Assembly: GCA_011799875.1 (NCBI GenBank)
Contig: CM022302.1
Coordinates: forward strand, 522,150,560-522,214,559
Direction of reading: 5' to 3'
DNA: 64,000 nt
Source of the DNA: Thinopyrum elongatum
Taxonomy: Eukaryota > Streptophyta > Magnoliopsida > Poales > Poaceae
Shown: piece by piece, positions 1 to 11,292 of the stretch
Numbering within the stretch: the first letter of the stretch is position 1
How the letters are laid out: every line of letters begins with the position of its first letter
The notes under the pieces: model-generated
Told to the model about the DNA's origin: nothing
The model's input: the letters and a program-made list of their open reading frames with translations, nothing else
The model's database searches: none
Program-made: the position numbers and the translations under genes

Positions 1-1972
1 CTGTGGTAGACATCGACACAACAGTGCCACTTTCCCATCTTACTATCTTAGTGTTGTTGAGATAGTTACTTGTCACGCATATACGCTTTGTTGCGCCACA
101 CTTTGCTAATCTTTCTTTGCTGTTGCGGCCGGAAACACACTTTGCTAATCGTGGTGCATGCTGAAGGCGATATTCCCACAAACTGAATTTCGTTTTCACC
201 AACAGTGCGGCCTCGTGCTCTGCTGCTTTGGTCGACCGAGGAGAGAAACCCCCAGTAATGGCGTTACATCAACGCTAATTAAATCTACCGACTCTTGTAT
301 GCATGGACAACATCCGACGTACGCCATTCTTAATGCTAATCTTTTTTTGCGAAGGGACTCTTGATGCTAATCTAGCGGGTCGAACAACCTGCCGGCATAT
401 GCCGAGCCAAGCAACATGATTCTGACGCATCCGGCCGGTACGTGAACGTGCACCAAATAAATCGGTGCACACAGCACACGCACACAGGAACGACTTTTTT
501 TAACATAGTATAGACACAGATGGTCAAACATGCACACATACATTTATCTCTATAATCACACACACGCATACTTTATCTCTATGAGTATTTCTGAGAGACT
601 GACCCGACATACCATCTTGAGAGATACGGTCACTGCAAGTATATACATACGTGTTGCTTCGGTGCATCGCCACACACAAAGCCGGATGTATGTAGTACGT
701 AGCCATCCATCCATCCAAGACTCCTCAATTTCCTCTTAAACTTTTGCCAGCGTTGCTTACTATGCCCGCTACGTACTCTTCCTGATTGATCGGTCGGTCG
801 ACAGGTACGTGCATACAGTACACGTAGCTAACATAGAGCCAATTTTATTTTTTTGGGATGGAACATGAAAGTACAACCCAAAATAAAGGAAGGTATAACA
901 CCGTGTGGGCGGTCGCTCCCGTAGGTATAACGCCGGCCCTATGCGAGAACGTTGAGTCCAGTTGGGTGCGGTGTCAATTTCGCCATGGCGAACGAGCAAG
1001 CGAACCAACCAAACCCTATCTAGAAGAGTGGCTGTCTTGCCCATCACTTGGTTCGGTTACGCATGGGGCTACTAGCATCGTCCATAGACCATAGGGCTGC
1101 CTCATCGACCTTGTCCCGTCCACAAGCCAAGCAAGGCAAAAGCAGATGAACATAGCAAAGGCAGTCGGCAGAGCCATCGATCTTCTGGATGCCCCCTCTG
1201 CTAATGATCTCCTCTACGTGCACAACACAAATATCCATCCATCTACTTTGCAGATGGTGTGTCGTTTCAACCGTGAAGGCCAGAGAAAACCTAGGGATCG
1301 ATGCATGCATGTGTAAAAAAAAAAGTCTAAAGTAAAGGATGCTGCACATGCATGGAAGCACTACTACTACTATTCCACAAGCTCAAATGACCGAGTCACG
1401 CACAGTCTGATTTGCATGATTTTCGCCAAAAAAAAAGTTTGATTTGCATGATTAATGATGGCTAGTACGTACTAGGGTGGCCTCCACGGCCTACCATGCA
1501 CTATCCAGTCCAATAATACGCATGCATAGCATAGAGCGCATTGGTGCCATGCCCATTTGCCCTCCTCGGATCTCATCTCATCTAATCCTACGCCACACAC
1601 CAAAACATCACGTGCCCATTATTGCTGACAGATGCATACACACACACACTTGCTGATATTTACGCCCATGCTTTCCAAAAAACAGAAGGACAGGCCGGAT
1701 GACGGGTCATGTGTTTCAACTTTGCAACAACTCAGCATAGTCCTACGAGCTATGATGAGACCGCTGAATTAGTTATTTTTTGGATGTTTCACTTATTGAA
1801 TCATTATTGGTCGCAGCAAGATGACAGCGAGTAGTAACATGGGCCGGCGACGGGCACGCCACGGTAATTAAGATTCTGGACGTACATGGCAGTTTCGGGG
1901 TAAAAAGAACCACTGAATTTGCACGTGTCTCTCTGTTCTGTCGGATCTGTTTATCCACTTCTCTCGCTCGAG
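1..1972. other. Low-copy intergenic DNA, no gene supported
   Basis: Open frames here are short, overlap on both strands and show no domain I recognise. The stretch has scattered CA/TG-rich microsatellite-like runs (about 475-560 and 1630-1650) and many ACGT and CATGCATG motifs. I see no LTR, TIR pair or tRNA. It could hold distal regulatory DNA, but nothing in the sequence shows that. Confidence 0.5.
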
Positions 1973-2240
1973 GCGGACGTTTTTACTGTTTTGATCCATT
2001 GTCGAAAGTTTAGCACGATTTGACCCTAGTTTAATTATTTTTTTGAGATCCGACCTATTTCAAGACGTCAGTAATTATGGCGTTTTGGTTACACGGAAGA
2101 TGCCACGGTCTCCGGCGTCTAGCCATGCCCACTTTCTGATCAGTGTTTTGACTACCCGATGTAGCAAATGGCAGACGCCGTCAACCATGACGTTTAGGTC
2201 CGAAACGTTAATCGGCATGGCATGCTAGCACGTACATGTC
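1973..2240 (+). repeat. Left terminal inverted repeat of the Mutator-like element
   Basis: It pairs with 4350-4597 in inverted orientation with scattered substitutions. The outermost bases differ by a small indel (gcggac here, gggac on the other side). Confidence 0.75.
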
Positions 2241-2484
2241 CTGTGGGGTGGCTTGCTCACTCGCGCATGTCATGCATGGCGTACGCACACACGCATCACT
2301 CTCATTGAGGGCTATCTAGCACTCTCATTGAGATCTATCTACTGTAAACAGTTTATATATATTTCTGCCTCTGATCTCAACAGATCAGATGAATGTGATT
2401 TTTAGTTCGCCTAAAATAATGGTACTCTTGTTTTTAGATGATATATTTGAATGTGTGATACATTTTTTTATTTTTTGTCGAAAT

Positions 2485-3320
2485 CTAACCCTCCCGCGCC
2501 GCCCCGCAACGCGACGGGGAGGGGCCTCCGATCTGCACTACCGGTCGCCTCCACCTGCCTCCCCATCCCTCGCCGCCGCCCAAGGGTGCGGTCGGGCGAA
2601 GCCCAACGGGCGGTGGCGGCGGGGCGCGGCACAGGGCGCCGCGACGTGGCAGCTCGCCGGTGTAGGGTGCCTGCGTGGGTGATGCGGCGGCGTGGAGGAC
2701 TTCGTGGCGGTGGCGACCTGGGGCGGCGGCCCTGGAAGGTGGTGGCACGTGAATCCTAGGCCTCTCGCGGCGGCATGGCGTGGCGATGTCCCTGTTCAAG
2801 GCGGATCTGCGCCGGCGATCTGATGACTTTGACTCCGGATTGGATCGGATCAGCGACGGTGACGAGCGCGCGGGATTCCTTTCTGCGGCTCTCGCGGTTT
2901 GGCGAGGTGGGGTGGCGGCCCTCCTCCCAAGCTCCAGTGGTGGCACACGCAGGCAGTGGCCGGTGTGCCATGGCTCCCACGGTGGCAGTGCTGTTGTGGA
3001 TGGTCGCCGGATCTGGGTGGCTAGATGTGGGGCTTTGAAGGTGGTCTGGACAGTGCACATGTTGCCGATTGGATGCTCATGGGACAAATTCAGGTGAAAT
3101 CCTGGTCTCCGGCCGGTGGCTGGAGCCGGTGATGGTGGCACCCTCGGCGTTGTTTCCTTCTTGAAGGCATCTTTGAGGTGAAGCTCCCAACTCCTTCCGC
3201 TACCTCCAAACTCCACTCCTCCCCAAGCTCCCGTCCGACGATCTCCGGCGTTCTCCGGCATGACGGGCAGCGGATCCAAGTCCGTCGTGAGTCGATCCGT
3301 GAACTCGGATCTCATCCCAG
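2485..3320. other. GC-rich block of uncertain origin
   Basis: There is an abrupt change from AT-rich sequence at about 2480 to cgg/gcc-rich sequence. Long open frames exist on both strands, including 2485-3315 on the minus strand, but the encoded peptides are low-complexity Arg/Pro/Ala. This is expected of GC-rich non-coding DNA. The texture resembles the GC-rich leader of the LINE-like element at 44085, but I cannot align the two by eye. I do not call a gene. Confidence 0.35.
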
Positions 3321-4126
3321 TTTAGCCCAATGAGGAGAAGGCCGTCCGCATTGTGCTCCGCCGTGCCCGTGAGGAGAATGCCCGACAATGGTCGGACTCG
3401 ATTTGCCGCGAATCCATCGCATCCGCCTAAATGGTGTGTGGATCAGGCGCGAGACAGGTCATCGCGGCCTCGCCGGAGGCATGCGCTCCGTCTGGTGTCT
3501 GAGCGTTGTGGCGAACGCGCAACCCATTCGTTGTTGCGGCGACGACGAGGCCATCTGTGGCCCGTCCGCTTAGTGTATGGCGCGTCGTGCCTGCTGTGCG
3601 AGGCAGAGGGCGCGGGAGGTCGCGACAGGCGTCGGCGAGTCGGAGTCGCACTATCAGGTACCTCGACGGATGTGTTGCAACCCCGGGCGCTGCAGACACG
3701 TCATGGTGGACGTGGCCTCCGACGACAACTGATTCGTCGTCGACCTCACTTTGACCGGCACTGTCAAGGCTCCAGACTCAGACGAGGAAGAATGGGGCAT
3801 GGGAGATGGCAGCGCCTCGAGTCCCGTGAGCCAGTGTGTGTCCCATGTCCTACTCTACCTCGCCGACGACTGGAGCAACACTTCGAGGATGCAGCCGGCA
3901 GCCGGACATGGGCATAGCGGAGCCGGACGAGCCCCGCTTAGTTTAGGTTTCATGTTGCATGTAATAGTATGAATTTGAGTGTTTTTTTTATTGCATATAA
4001 ATGTATGAAGTTGAGTTTTTTTATTCAGATATCCAGTTGTCGAAGCGATTATTTGAGACGTGGCCGGTCACAGTCCGCGAACGCTCGGGCGTTTGGTCAA
4101 ATTGTTGTATCCGGCTGTAAATGCCC
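3320..4126 (+). pseudogene. Remnant of PIF/Harbinger-type element with captured grass ORF
   Basis: Frames in this stretch read charged segments such as REENARQW and, further on, an acidic SDEEEWG tail. These resemble the helical, acid-tailed ORFs that Triticeae Harbinger-type elements carry. Several stops and frame changes break the reading. The right edge ends in atgccc followed by TAA at 4127-4129. The same end sequence and TSD type occur at 6117/6118-6120, so this is probably the right terminus. I found no matching left terminus. It may have been lost when the element was joined to the GC-rich block. Confidence 0.4.
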
Positions 4127-4349
4127 TAAGCTACTTTAGCATGTCCACGAAGGAACAGGTCGGATGATGTTGGTTGCTCGTCGGAGCAACTGATGGTGTG
4201 GCACGTACGTCGCACGCATGAGGTGCTTCCATCCATCAGTCCATGATCGATCCGTCAATCCACATGTGATGAGAGTGCTGCGTGCCAGTGTGGGCGTGCA
4301 TGCATGCGCGAGTGAGCAAGCCACCTCACAGGAATTATACGTGCGTGCA

Positions 4350-4597
4350 TGCCATGCCAATTAACGTTTCAGACCTAAACGCCATGCCTGATGGCGTCTT
4401 CCGTTTGCCACGTCAGACAGTCAAAAAACTGATTAGAAAGTGGGTCAGGACCAGACGCCGGAGACCATGGCGTCTCCATGTAACCGAAACACCATGGTTA
4501 CTGGCGTCTTGAAATGGGTCAGATCTCAAAAAAGTTTTAAATTAGGATCAAATCGTGCTAAACTTTCAACAATGGGTTAAAACAGTAAAAAAGTCCC
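4350..4597 (-). repeat. Right terminal inverted repeat of the Mutator-like element
   Basis: Reverse complement of 1973-2240. It ends at aagtccc, followed by tcgag. Confidence 0.75.
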
Positions 4598-5048
4598 TCG
4601 AGACATGGAAAAGATTTGGTCATGCCTCGTAGCGCAGAGGAAATTGACAGCCTGACAAGGGCGTGTAATAAAGTAGTTAAAGAGATTATCCCGTGGCGGT
4701 TTGGGTGACCCGGCGCCGCAGATTATATGGTTAGTTTTATTATGGCAAATCGAGGACGATCGATGCTGGCGCACCAACGTTGTCTGTTGGCACGGAGCAG
4801 GTGTCCCGTCCCGTACGTGACCTCACCTTGCCATGAAGATGGACCCAGTAGTGGACATAGGCAACAAGTTTACAACGCGCACATTCGAGGCTTGCACGGC
4901 AGGGTTGACACCTGACAGACATTCTCCAGGAAAGAATATACAGTACTCCTTTACAAAAGCTCCCAACAAATTCCAGCTTCCACAGGCATTTGATGCGTCT
5001 TCAACGGGCAGGAAATCCAGTTATGTTCTGCAGCAAAAAAGTTCATAA
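4598..5048. other. Intergenic, nothing recognised
   Basis: Mixed-composition sequence between two DNA transposons. Open frames are under 75 codons, overlap on both strands and lack recognisable motifs. The last three bases (taa, 5046-5048) are the left target duplication of the next element. Confidence 0.5.
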
Positions 5049-6117
5049 GGGCATCTTCACGCTGACCCTCGAATTACCCGCAATCGTCCGGACCGAGCGG
5101 TCCGGATGTAATTTGACATCTAATGCGTTACCCCATCGGTCCGTGAAGCGGTATGGACGTCATTTTTTTCGCAAACCGGACGCAAACCAGGTGGGAGCTT
5201 GCAGGCAAGCTCACCGGAGGGCAGCGACGCCGACGAGACGACGGCACCGCCCTCACCAGTCCATGTTAGCATCACCTTGGAGCAGGTGTGGGCGCACTTT
5301 GACGCAGTAATGGCGGAAGAGCAGCAAGGGCCGCCGGTTTCGGTGTTCCGACATGCACAGGAGGACCAAACCAACAACCTCCGGCTCCTCAACGGGGCAA
5401 ATCGCCGGTGAGCAGGCGAACGACGATGCCATCTCGGCCATGGTCGCGGAGGATCTGGGCTCCCTGGATGAGCAATGGGCTTTGTACCAGTCCATGCGCA
5501 GCGCCCGTGACATCCGCTGCGAGGAATGGAGGTTGCGCATTCTACAGGCGGAGAGGGACGCCCTGTTCGCGGAGATCAATGGAAAGGTGGCTGAAGAGGA
5601 GGTGCGGGCGGCCGTGGATGGCGCCCGCTTCGCTTCAGCCGCGCCGCCACGACTACGAGGCCGCTCCGTCCACGTCCGACGTCATTGACACAACGGACTA
5701 CGACGAGGAAGAGTATCAATTGGGACCCCACGACGCTTGGGTACCAGGAAGGCACTCCTATTCTTCCCCTCCCGCAGCTTCACTTCCCAGGGCTCAAGAC
5801 CAGTGAGCTTGCCAGACATGGGGAAGACACGACGTGGGACTTGAAATCCGCCCCGACCAGTGATCATTTAGACTAGGTTAAAAAAAGTCTTATCTGCTTT
5901 GTTTAGTTGAAATATGTCGAAAATGTATTGAATTTTGGTCGGTTTAAATGAAAATCATCCGGTTTGCATGAAATTCGTCTGATTTATGTAAAGTTGCTAT
6001 GAAATGTATACGGGCTTGGTTGGATGACTAACTTTCGTATAGCTATCTGCAGACGTGTCCGGGCACATCTGCGGACGGCCACCGTGTTCGTTTTAGGGGT
6101 CCACGTTGGAGATGCCC
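5049..6117 (+). mobile_element. PIF/Harbinger-type non-autonomous DNA element
   Basis: The left end gggcatcttcacgc and the right end (inverted, gggcatctccaacg) are imperfect terminal inverted repeats. Both sides are flanked by TAA (5046-5048 and 6118-6120), which fits the 3-bp TWA/TTA target duplication of PIF/Harbinger elements. There is no DDE transposase or Myb-like partner, so the element is non-autonomous. It carries a broken ORF of host origin (see 5199-5690) and an AT-rich tail with repeated 'gaaat...gtctga/gtttgcatg' words. Confidence 0.75.
5199..5690 (+). pseudogene. Captured coding fragment inside Harbinger-type element
   Basis: Two overlapping plus-strand frames (5199-5411 and 5353-5688) read as one interrupted protein. 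The first part contains VWAHFDAVMAEEQ. The second is Gln/Glu/Arg-rich and helical (AMVAEDLGSLDEQWALYQ, then RLRILQAERDALFAEI) and looks coiled-coil-like. Such acidic helical ORFs recur in many Triticeae Harbinger-type elements and are usually annotated as hypothetical proteins. There is no known enzymatic motif. The frame change near 5400 makes an intact product unlikely. Function unknown. Confidence 0.45.
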
Positions 6118-6658
6118 TAACAGATATTATTTCGGAGTATCCATTTTGAGCCGCGACGTCTCTTGTACCTACAGATTAGGACCACTTGTGGTGCGAAACA
6201 GAACATGTGTGGATGCACACGAAAATGTTGTATCGTTGAGGATCTTTAGCTATACTAACAAAAACTAGCAGAGTGGTTCGTGCAAATAGATTTTATACGA
6301 TGTTTACATATTGCAACAAGTGCTGAAATTGAAATTTGATACAGATTATGTTTTGAGCATTATATTGATTTGACTTACATTAGTATTGCCTCAATTATGT
6401 GTTTGTTTTATAGTTCACTTAAATTGCATAGCTAAAATTTTGAAATATGTATTTTAGCATCTTAACTTTTTTTTTAGAAACACAATACAAAAGCAAACAC
6501 TCGCATGGACACTCATCCCTAAAGTCATTAATTTGAACTATGTATCACCGTTGAACATTTTATTGTGGCCCATGTAGCTATTGTTCTGAACACTAAGTAC
6601 TAAAAGTTGACACATAAAAGTTAGTTGACTTACAGAAATATGTCAAACACGTATGTAG
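6118..6658. other. AT-rich intergenic DNA
   Basis: No open frame of interest. The last five bases (tgtag, 6654-6658) are the left target duplication of the copia at 6659. The same locus resumes at 11293. Confidence 0.55.
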
Positions 6659-6813
6659 TGTAGACGGAGAGTTTGCAATACAATAGACGTTGTATTGATG
6701 GGGTGCTGGTGTACATATATATAATTACAAGGGAATGCCTCTACCTCAACTATATAAGACTAGGAGGTGGGCCACAACTCCGATATACATGCAACACAAA
6801 ATACAACTCAACA
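6659..6813 (-). repeat. 3' LTR of copia-1
   Basis: 155 bp, nearly identical to 11138-11292 (a few substitutions, for example gctggtgtac versus gctagtgcac). This implies a fairly recent insertion. Confidence 0.92.
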
Positions 6814-6822
6814 CCCCCCCGC
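6814..6822 (-). other. Polypurine tract of copia-1
   Basis: Minus strand GCGGGGGGG abuts the 3' LTR. This is the usual position of the plus-strand DNA primer. Confidence 0.7.
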
Positions 6823-8739
6823 AGTCGAAGCGTCGCCAGAGACACAGAGACTGGACCGAAACTCCTCGAAGACGGAAGTAGGCAATCCCTTAGTCATCAC
6901 ATCAGCAAACTGTTGCGACGTCGGCACGTGAAGAACCCGAACACGGCCAAGGGCAACCTGCTCGCGCACGAAGTGAATATCGAGCTCAATATGCTTCGTA
7001 CGCCAATGGTGCACCGGGTTGGCGGAAAGGTAGACCGCGCTGACGTTATCGCAGTAGACAAGAGTGGCCTTATGAACATCACAAAGCAACTCCTAGAGCA
7101 GCTGACGGAGCCAAGAGCACTCGGCCACGGCATTAGCCACGGCGCGATACTCTGCCTCGGCGCTGGAGCGGGAGACCGTGGGCTGCCGCTTCGATGACCA
7201 AGAGATCGACGAGGGCCCAAGGTAGATGCAGTAGCCTGACGTGGAGCGTCGAGTGTCGGGGCAGCCAGCCCAGTCGGCATCCGAGTAGGCCACGAGGTCG
7301 GTGGAGGCGGAGGCCGTCAGGGTGAGTCCCAAAGACATGGTGCCGCTTATATAACGGAGAATACGCTTCACCAAGGTCCAGTGGGAGTCACGCGGAGCGT
7401 GCATGTGGAGGCAGACCTGCTGAACAGCGTACTGCAGGTCGGGTCGAGTCAGCGTCAGGTACTGTAAAGCACCAACAATGGAGCGATAAAACGCTCCATC
7501 AGACGCGAGAGACCCCTCCAGAGCAGAGACCTTCACCTTCGTGTCGACGTGGGTGGGCGCCGGCTTGCAGTTAAGCATACCGGCATGCTCCAGGAGCTCG
7601 TGGGCGTACTTCTGCTGATGCAGAAAGAAGCCGTCAGCCCGGCGGACCACCTCGATGCCGAGGAAGTAGTGCAGGGGCCCCAAGCCCTTGAGGGCGAACT
7701 CATCACAAAGACGAGCAGTCAGCCGCTGAAGGAGATCGGGAGCGGACGCCGTGAGGATGATGTCGTCGACGTAGAGCAGCAGATATGCAGTGTCGGCTCC
7801 CTGATGATAAACGAAGAGTGAGGCATCGGAGCGAGTGGACCGAAATCCCAGAGACTGCAGGAAGGCTGCGATACGTTGGTACCAAGCCTGAGGCGCCTGC
7901 TTCAACCCGTAAAGAGAACGGGAGAGCAAGCACACAAAGTCTGGGTGCTCGGCGTCGACGAAGCCAGTGGGCTGCTCACAGTACACCTGCTCGGCAAGAT
8001 GGCCGTGCAGGAAGGCGTTGGAGACATCCAACTGGTGCACAGGCCAGGCGCGCGAGACCGCCAACTGGAGCACGGCACGGATCATGCCCGGTTTAACAAC
8101 CGAGGCGAAGGTGTCGGTGAAGTCCACACCCGCGCGCTGCCGAAATCCACGAACCACCCACCGAGCCTTGTAGCGCTCGAGAGAACCGTCCGGGCGAGTC
8201 TTGTGGCGAAACACCCACTTGCCAGTGATGATATTGGCACGAGGGGGTCGCGGAACAAGTTGCCATGTGCGGTTGCGCTGTAGGGCGTCGAACTCCTCCT
8301 GCATCGCAGCTAGCCAATGGGGATCCCGAAGGGCAGCACGAGCGGAGGTGGGGATGGGTGATGGCGTTGATGTCGAGGCGGCGCACACATACTCGTCGGA
8401 GGAGTAGCGCGTGCTTGGCCGAAGCACTCCTGCTCGGGCACGGGTAGTCACGCCAAGAGGCGGGACAGCAGGGCCGGCGATAGCGGCGGGGGCCGCGGCG
8501 GCGGCAGGGGCCGCGGCCACGACAAGGGCGCCGGCAGCGGCGGCGGGGGCCGCGGCGCCGGGGACGGGGTCCGCGGCGGCAGCGACGCCAGCCGAGCTGG
8601 CGGCCGAGGGGGCGACGGGTGAGGAGGATGTCGAGCCCGTCGCCGGGGTGGCGGCGCCAGCCGGGGTGGCGGGCGGAGTACCCACCGGCTCAACCTCGTA
8701 GGAGGGAGACGGGGATCCGGGGGCCCGGTCAGACTCGAC
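6814..8739 (-). pseudogene. pol: copia-1 pol, reverse transcriptase and RNase H part
   Basis: The long frame 8685-7096 holds a low-complexity Ala/Pro linker and then the copia RT: WLAAMQEEFDAL, KWVFRHKT, ARWVVRGFRQ, QLDVSNAFLHG, SLYGLKQAPQAW and the catalytic YVDD. RNase H follows, with SDADWAGC and SSAEAEYRA. A TAG at 7093-7095 interrupts RNase H. The same frame then resumes with CDNVSAVYLS and ends in the LTR at 6808. A further TAG lies at about 8740, just upstream. RT reads intact between these stops. In a working element the enzyme would copy the element RNA in virus-like particles in the cytoplasm. Confidence 0.9.
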
Positions 8740-10440
8740 CTATGGGGAGGGAGTCGAAAAACCGGGCGGTGGCGGCAGAAGGCGCCGTGCCGGGGAGGCC
8801 TCCGGGGGCCGCCGCCGCGCATCGCTCCAAGAAGGGGGCGCGGGGGCAGGCGCAGAAGGGGCCGAAGACGGAGGAACCTGAAAAAAAAAGGAACACCGTC
8901 TCGACAAAATACACGTGCCTCGAGGTGTAGACACGATAAGTGACAGGATCATAGCACCGGTAACCTTTGGTGTTAGGAGGGTAGCCAAGGAAGACGCATG
9001 GGACGGAACGTGGTGCGAGCTTGTGTGGCGTGGTGGACGCGGTGCTGGGATAACAGAGACACCCAAAGATGCGGAGACCATCATAGGACGGTGGTGTACC
9101 AAAGAGAAGGTGGTGAGGGGCGTAGTTCCACCGAGGACGACACAGACGAATGTTAACTAAAAGGGTGGAGGTGGCGAGAGCATCGGGCCAAAACCGAGCG
9201 GGCACGTTAGAGTGAAAGAGTAACGTGCGAACGCAGTCATTAAGAGTGCGGAGAATGTGCTCGGCGCGGCCGTTCTGCTGTGAAGTGTAAGGACAAGTCA
9301 CACGAAAGGTGGTGCCGTGAGAAGCGAGAAGTGTGCGGAGAGCGACGTTGTCAAACTCTTTTCCGTTATCAGTCTGGAGTGTGAGTATGGGGCGACCGAA
9401 CTGGGTGGTGACGTAGGAATAAAAGGCGGTGAGTGTGGCTAAAGCATCGGATTTACGACGAAGAGGAAAAGTCCACACATAATGAGAATAATCATCTAAA
9501 ATCACCAAGTAGTATAGATAGACCGTGTTACTCGCAACGGGAGACGTCCAAACATCACTATGAAGTAGTTGAAACGGAAAAGTGGAAACTGAAGTAGACG
9601 CACTAAAGGGAAGATGAACGTGCTTGCCCAAGCGACAAGCCTCACAGATATGCTCGTCGAGCTTATTGCATGAGAAAGAAAAACTCCTAAGAATTTGACG
9701 CAAAACGGCGGGGTTGGGGTGGCCCAAGCGAGCATGCCAAAGGTCGACGCCGGCAGCGAGGGCGACGGGTGTGGAGGTGGAGGCGCCGGCGTGCACGGGA
9801 TAAAGCTCATCAGGGCTATCACATCGGTGAAGTACCATCCGGGTACGGGCGTCCTTCACAGAAAAACCAACACCGTCGAATTCAACAGTAAGTGGATTCT
9901 CACGAGTAAGATGACGAACGAAAACTAAACTAGTGACTAAGTCAGGTGAGACAAGGACATTAGACATAGTGATAGGTGTGGAACTAGAAGGAAAACTAGT
10001 GCTACCGACATGAGTGATAGGTAAAGAAGAACCGTTGCCAACGGTGATACGAGTGGGTGTGTTAACTAGAGTGGAAGAGGATAGGTTACCGGGATGAGCT
10101 GTCATGTGCGCAGTAGCGCCCGAGTCCATGTACCAGTCGCCTCCACCGCCATAGTTACTCGGTGACGGCGCCGAGTGTAGGGCGGCCAGGAGGGCGGTGT
10201 CCCATGGTGCGGGTACCGGCGGCGGCGGCTGGCCTCCATAGGGCGGCGCCTGGGCGGGAGCGCCGTAGCCACCAAGGGATGGCGGCGCGAGCGGAGCACC
10301 GTAGGGCTGGTAGGGGGCGCCGATGAACGCCTGGTGGCCCTCGGGGCAGGGACCAAGGAGACCCGGTGCAGGGGGCGGGACGGGCATGTGATCGGCGTGG
10401 ACGACGCCCGTCCACGGGTTCTGTCCGGCGGCCCACGGCG
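8740..10440 (-). pseudogene. pol: copia-1 pol, protease and integrase part
   Basis: Minus-strand reading gives an aspartic protease motif (MDSGATAHMT) and then the GAG-pre-integrase zinc region (HARLGH ... CEACRLGK). The integrase core follows, with its three acidic residues in HSDVW, TDNGKEF and GRAE. The last motif is followed by H where family members usually have R. The frame is open from 10387 to about 8890. A run of nine A residues at 8881-8889 then shifts the frame, so the linker to RT continues in another frame and meets TAG at about 8740. Confidence 0.88.
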
Positions 10441-10671
10441 GGGGCGGCTGCTGGTAGCGGGGCGCCCCCCTGCGCCCTGCGCCGGCTGCTGCTGCGGCTG
10501 CTGCTGGCGGCGGCCCCCGCCGCCCCGCCGGTTGCGCCGGCCCCCGCCACCTTGCGGCTGCTGGGGAGGCGCGGGGGGCGTGGGCGGTGCGGGCGGTAGC
10601 GGGTAGTAGCCGGTGGGTGCGGGTGGAATGGGTGTGGCCGGAGGAGCAGGGCCGCCGCGGGTGGAAGACAT
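10440..10671 (-). pseudogene. gag: copia-1 gag remnant lacking the core domain
   Basis: An ATG at 10671 opens MSSTRGG and is followed directly by Pro-rich and then Gly/Arg/Gln-rich sequence (GGRRNRRGGGG). A shift near the C-run at about 10466 leads into NPWTGVVHADH, a phrase that sits just before protease in related elements. The UBN2-type gag helical domain and a CCHC knuckle are both absent. Either an internal deletion removed them or this is a non-autonomous gag. The GC-rich stretch 10672-11137 between it and the LTR is leader. Confidence 0.65.
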
Positions 10672-11123
10672 GGCGGCGCGGCTAGTTTTTTTTTGTTTTT
10701 TTTGTGGAGAGAGGAGGAGGGGAATTGCAGTAGCGGGAGGGTGCGGCGGCGGCTGTAGCGGGAGGAGGGGGCGGCTGCGGGTCGGGAGAAGCAGCGGCGC
10801 GGGCCAGCGGCGGCGGCGCAGATGGAGAGGCGCGGCGTCTGCTGCGAAGGGCGCGGGCGGAAGCGTGGGCACGGGCGGCGGCGGCACGGGGTATGAGAGG
10901 GAGGGGCGTGGCGGCGGCACGGTGCAGCGGGGGAGGGCGGCGGCGGCGGCGCGGGGAGGCGCGGCGACGGCGAGCCCTAGAAGAGGATCGACCAAAAGCA
11001 CGGGCGGCGGCGGTGCGGGGTAGGAGAGGGAGGGGCGCGGCGGCGGCACGGTGCAGCGGTGGAGGGCGGCAGCGGCGGCGCGAGGAGGCGCGGCGGCGGC
11101 GGCGAGCCCTAGGAGAGGATCGA

Positions 11124-11137
11124 CCAAGATGATACCA
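11124..11137 (-). other. Primer-binding site of copia-1
   Basis: Minus strand TGGTATCATCTTGG follows the 5' LTR directly. TGGTATCA is the usual complement to the initiator Met-tRNA 3' end in plant copias. Confidence 0.8.
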
Positions 11138-11292
11138 TGTAGACGGAGAGTTTGCAATACAATAGACGTTGTATTGATGGGGTGCTAGTGCACGTATATA
11201 TAATTACAAGGGAAGGCCTCTACCTCAACTATACAAGACTAGGAGGTAGGCCACAACTCCAATATACATGCAACACAAAATACAACTCAACA
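11138..11292 (-). repeat. 5' LTR of copia-1
   Basis: Pairs with 6659-6813. Followed by TSD tgtag at 11293-11297. Confidence 0.92.

Larger units (their letters stand above)
1973..4597. mobile_element. Mutator-like (long-TIR) DNA element, non-autonomous, mosaic interior
   Basis: The block 1973-2240 is the inverted complement of 4350-4597. Both ends carry a TTTTTACTGTTTT core, a GTTTAGCACGATTTGA stretch and repeated 'ggcgtct' and 'atggcgttt' words. Terminal inverted repeats of about 250 bp are typical of Mutator-like elements, and the family is common in Triticeae. Both ends are flanked by tcgag (1968-1972 and 4598-4602). The 9-bp duplication expected for Mutator is not clear, so the class rests on TIR length. 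The interior has no transposase. It holds a GC-rich block and what looks like the right half of a PIF/Harbinger-type element. Confidence 0.7.
6659..11292 (-). mobile_element. Complete but decayed Ty1/copia retrotransposon (copia-1)
   Basis: Two 155-bp LTRs (6659-6813 and 11138-11292) begin TGTAGACGG and end AACTCAACA, and they are flanked by the perfect 5-bp duplication TGTAG (6654-6658 and 11293-11297). On the minus strand the order is 5' LTR, Met-tRNA primer site, gag remnant, protease, integrase, RT, RNase H, G-run polypurine tract, 3' LTR, which is copia order. At 4.6 kb it is compact because the core of gag is missing. The pol pattern recalls Hopscotch-type copias, but the family name is not certain. 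At least one nonsense codon in each of the two pol ORFs plus frameshifts make it non-functional. Confidence 0.93.

Noticed and set aside
2485..3315. 276-codon open frame on the minus strand
   Set aside because: GC-rich DNA leaves long open frames on several overlapping frames. The peptide is low-complexity Pro/Arg/Ala with no domain.
10334..11132. Plus-strand Gly/Arg-rich frames opposite copia-1 gag
   Set aside because: Shadows of the Pro/Gly-coding minus strand and the GC-rich leader. No independent support.
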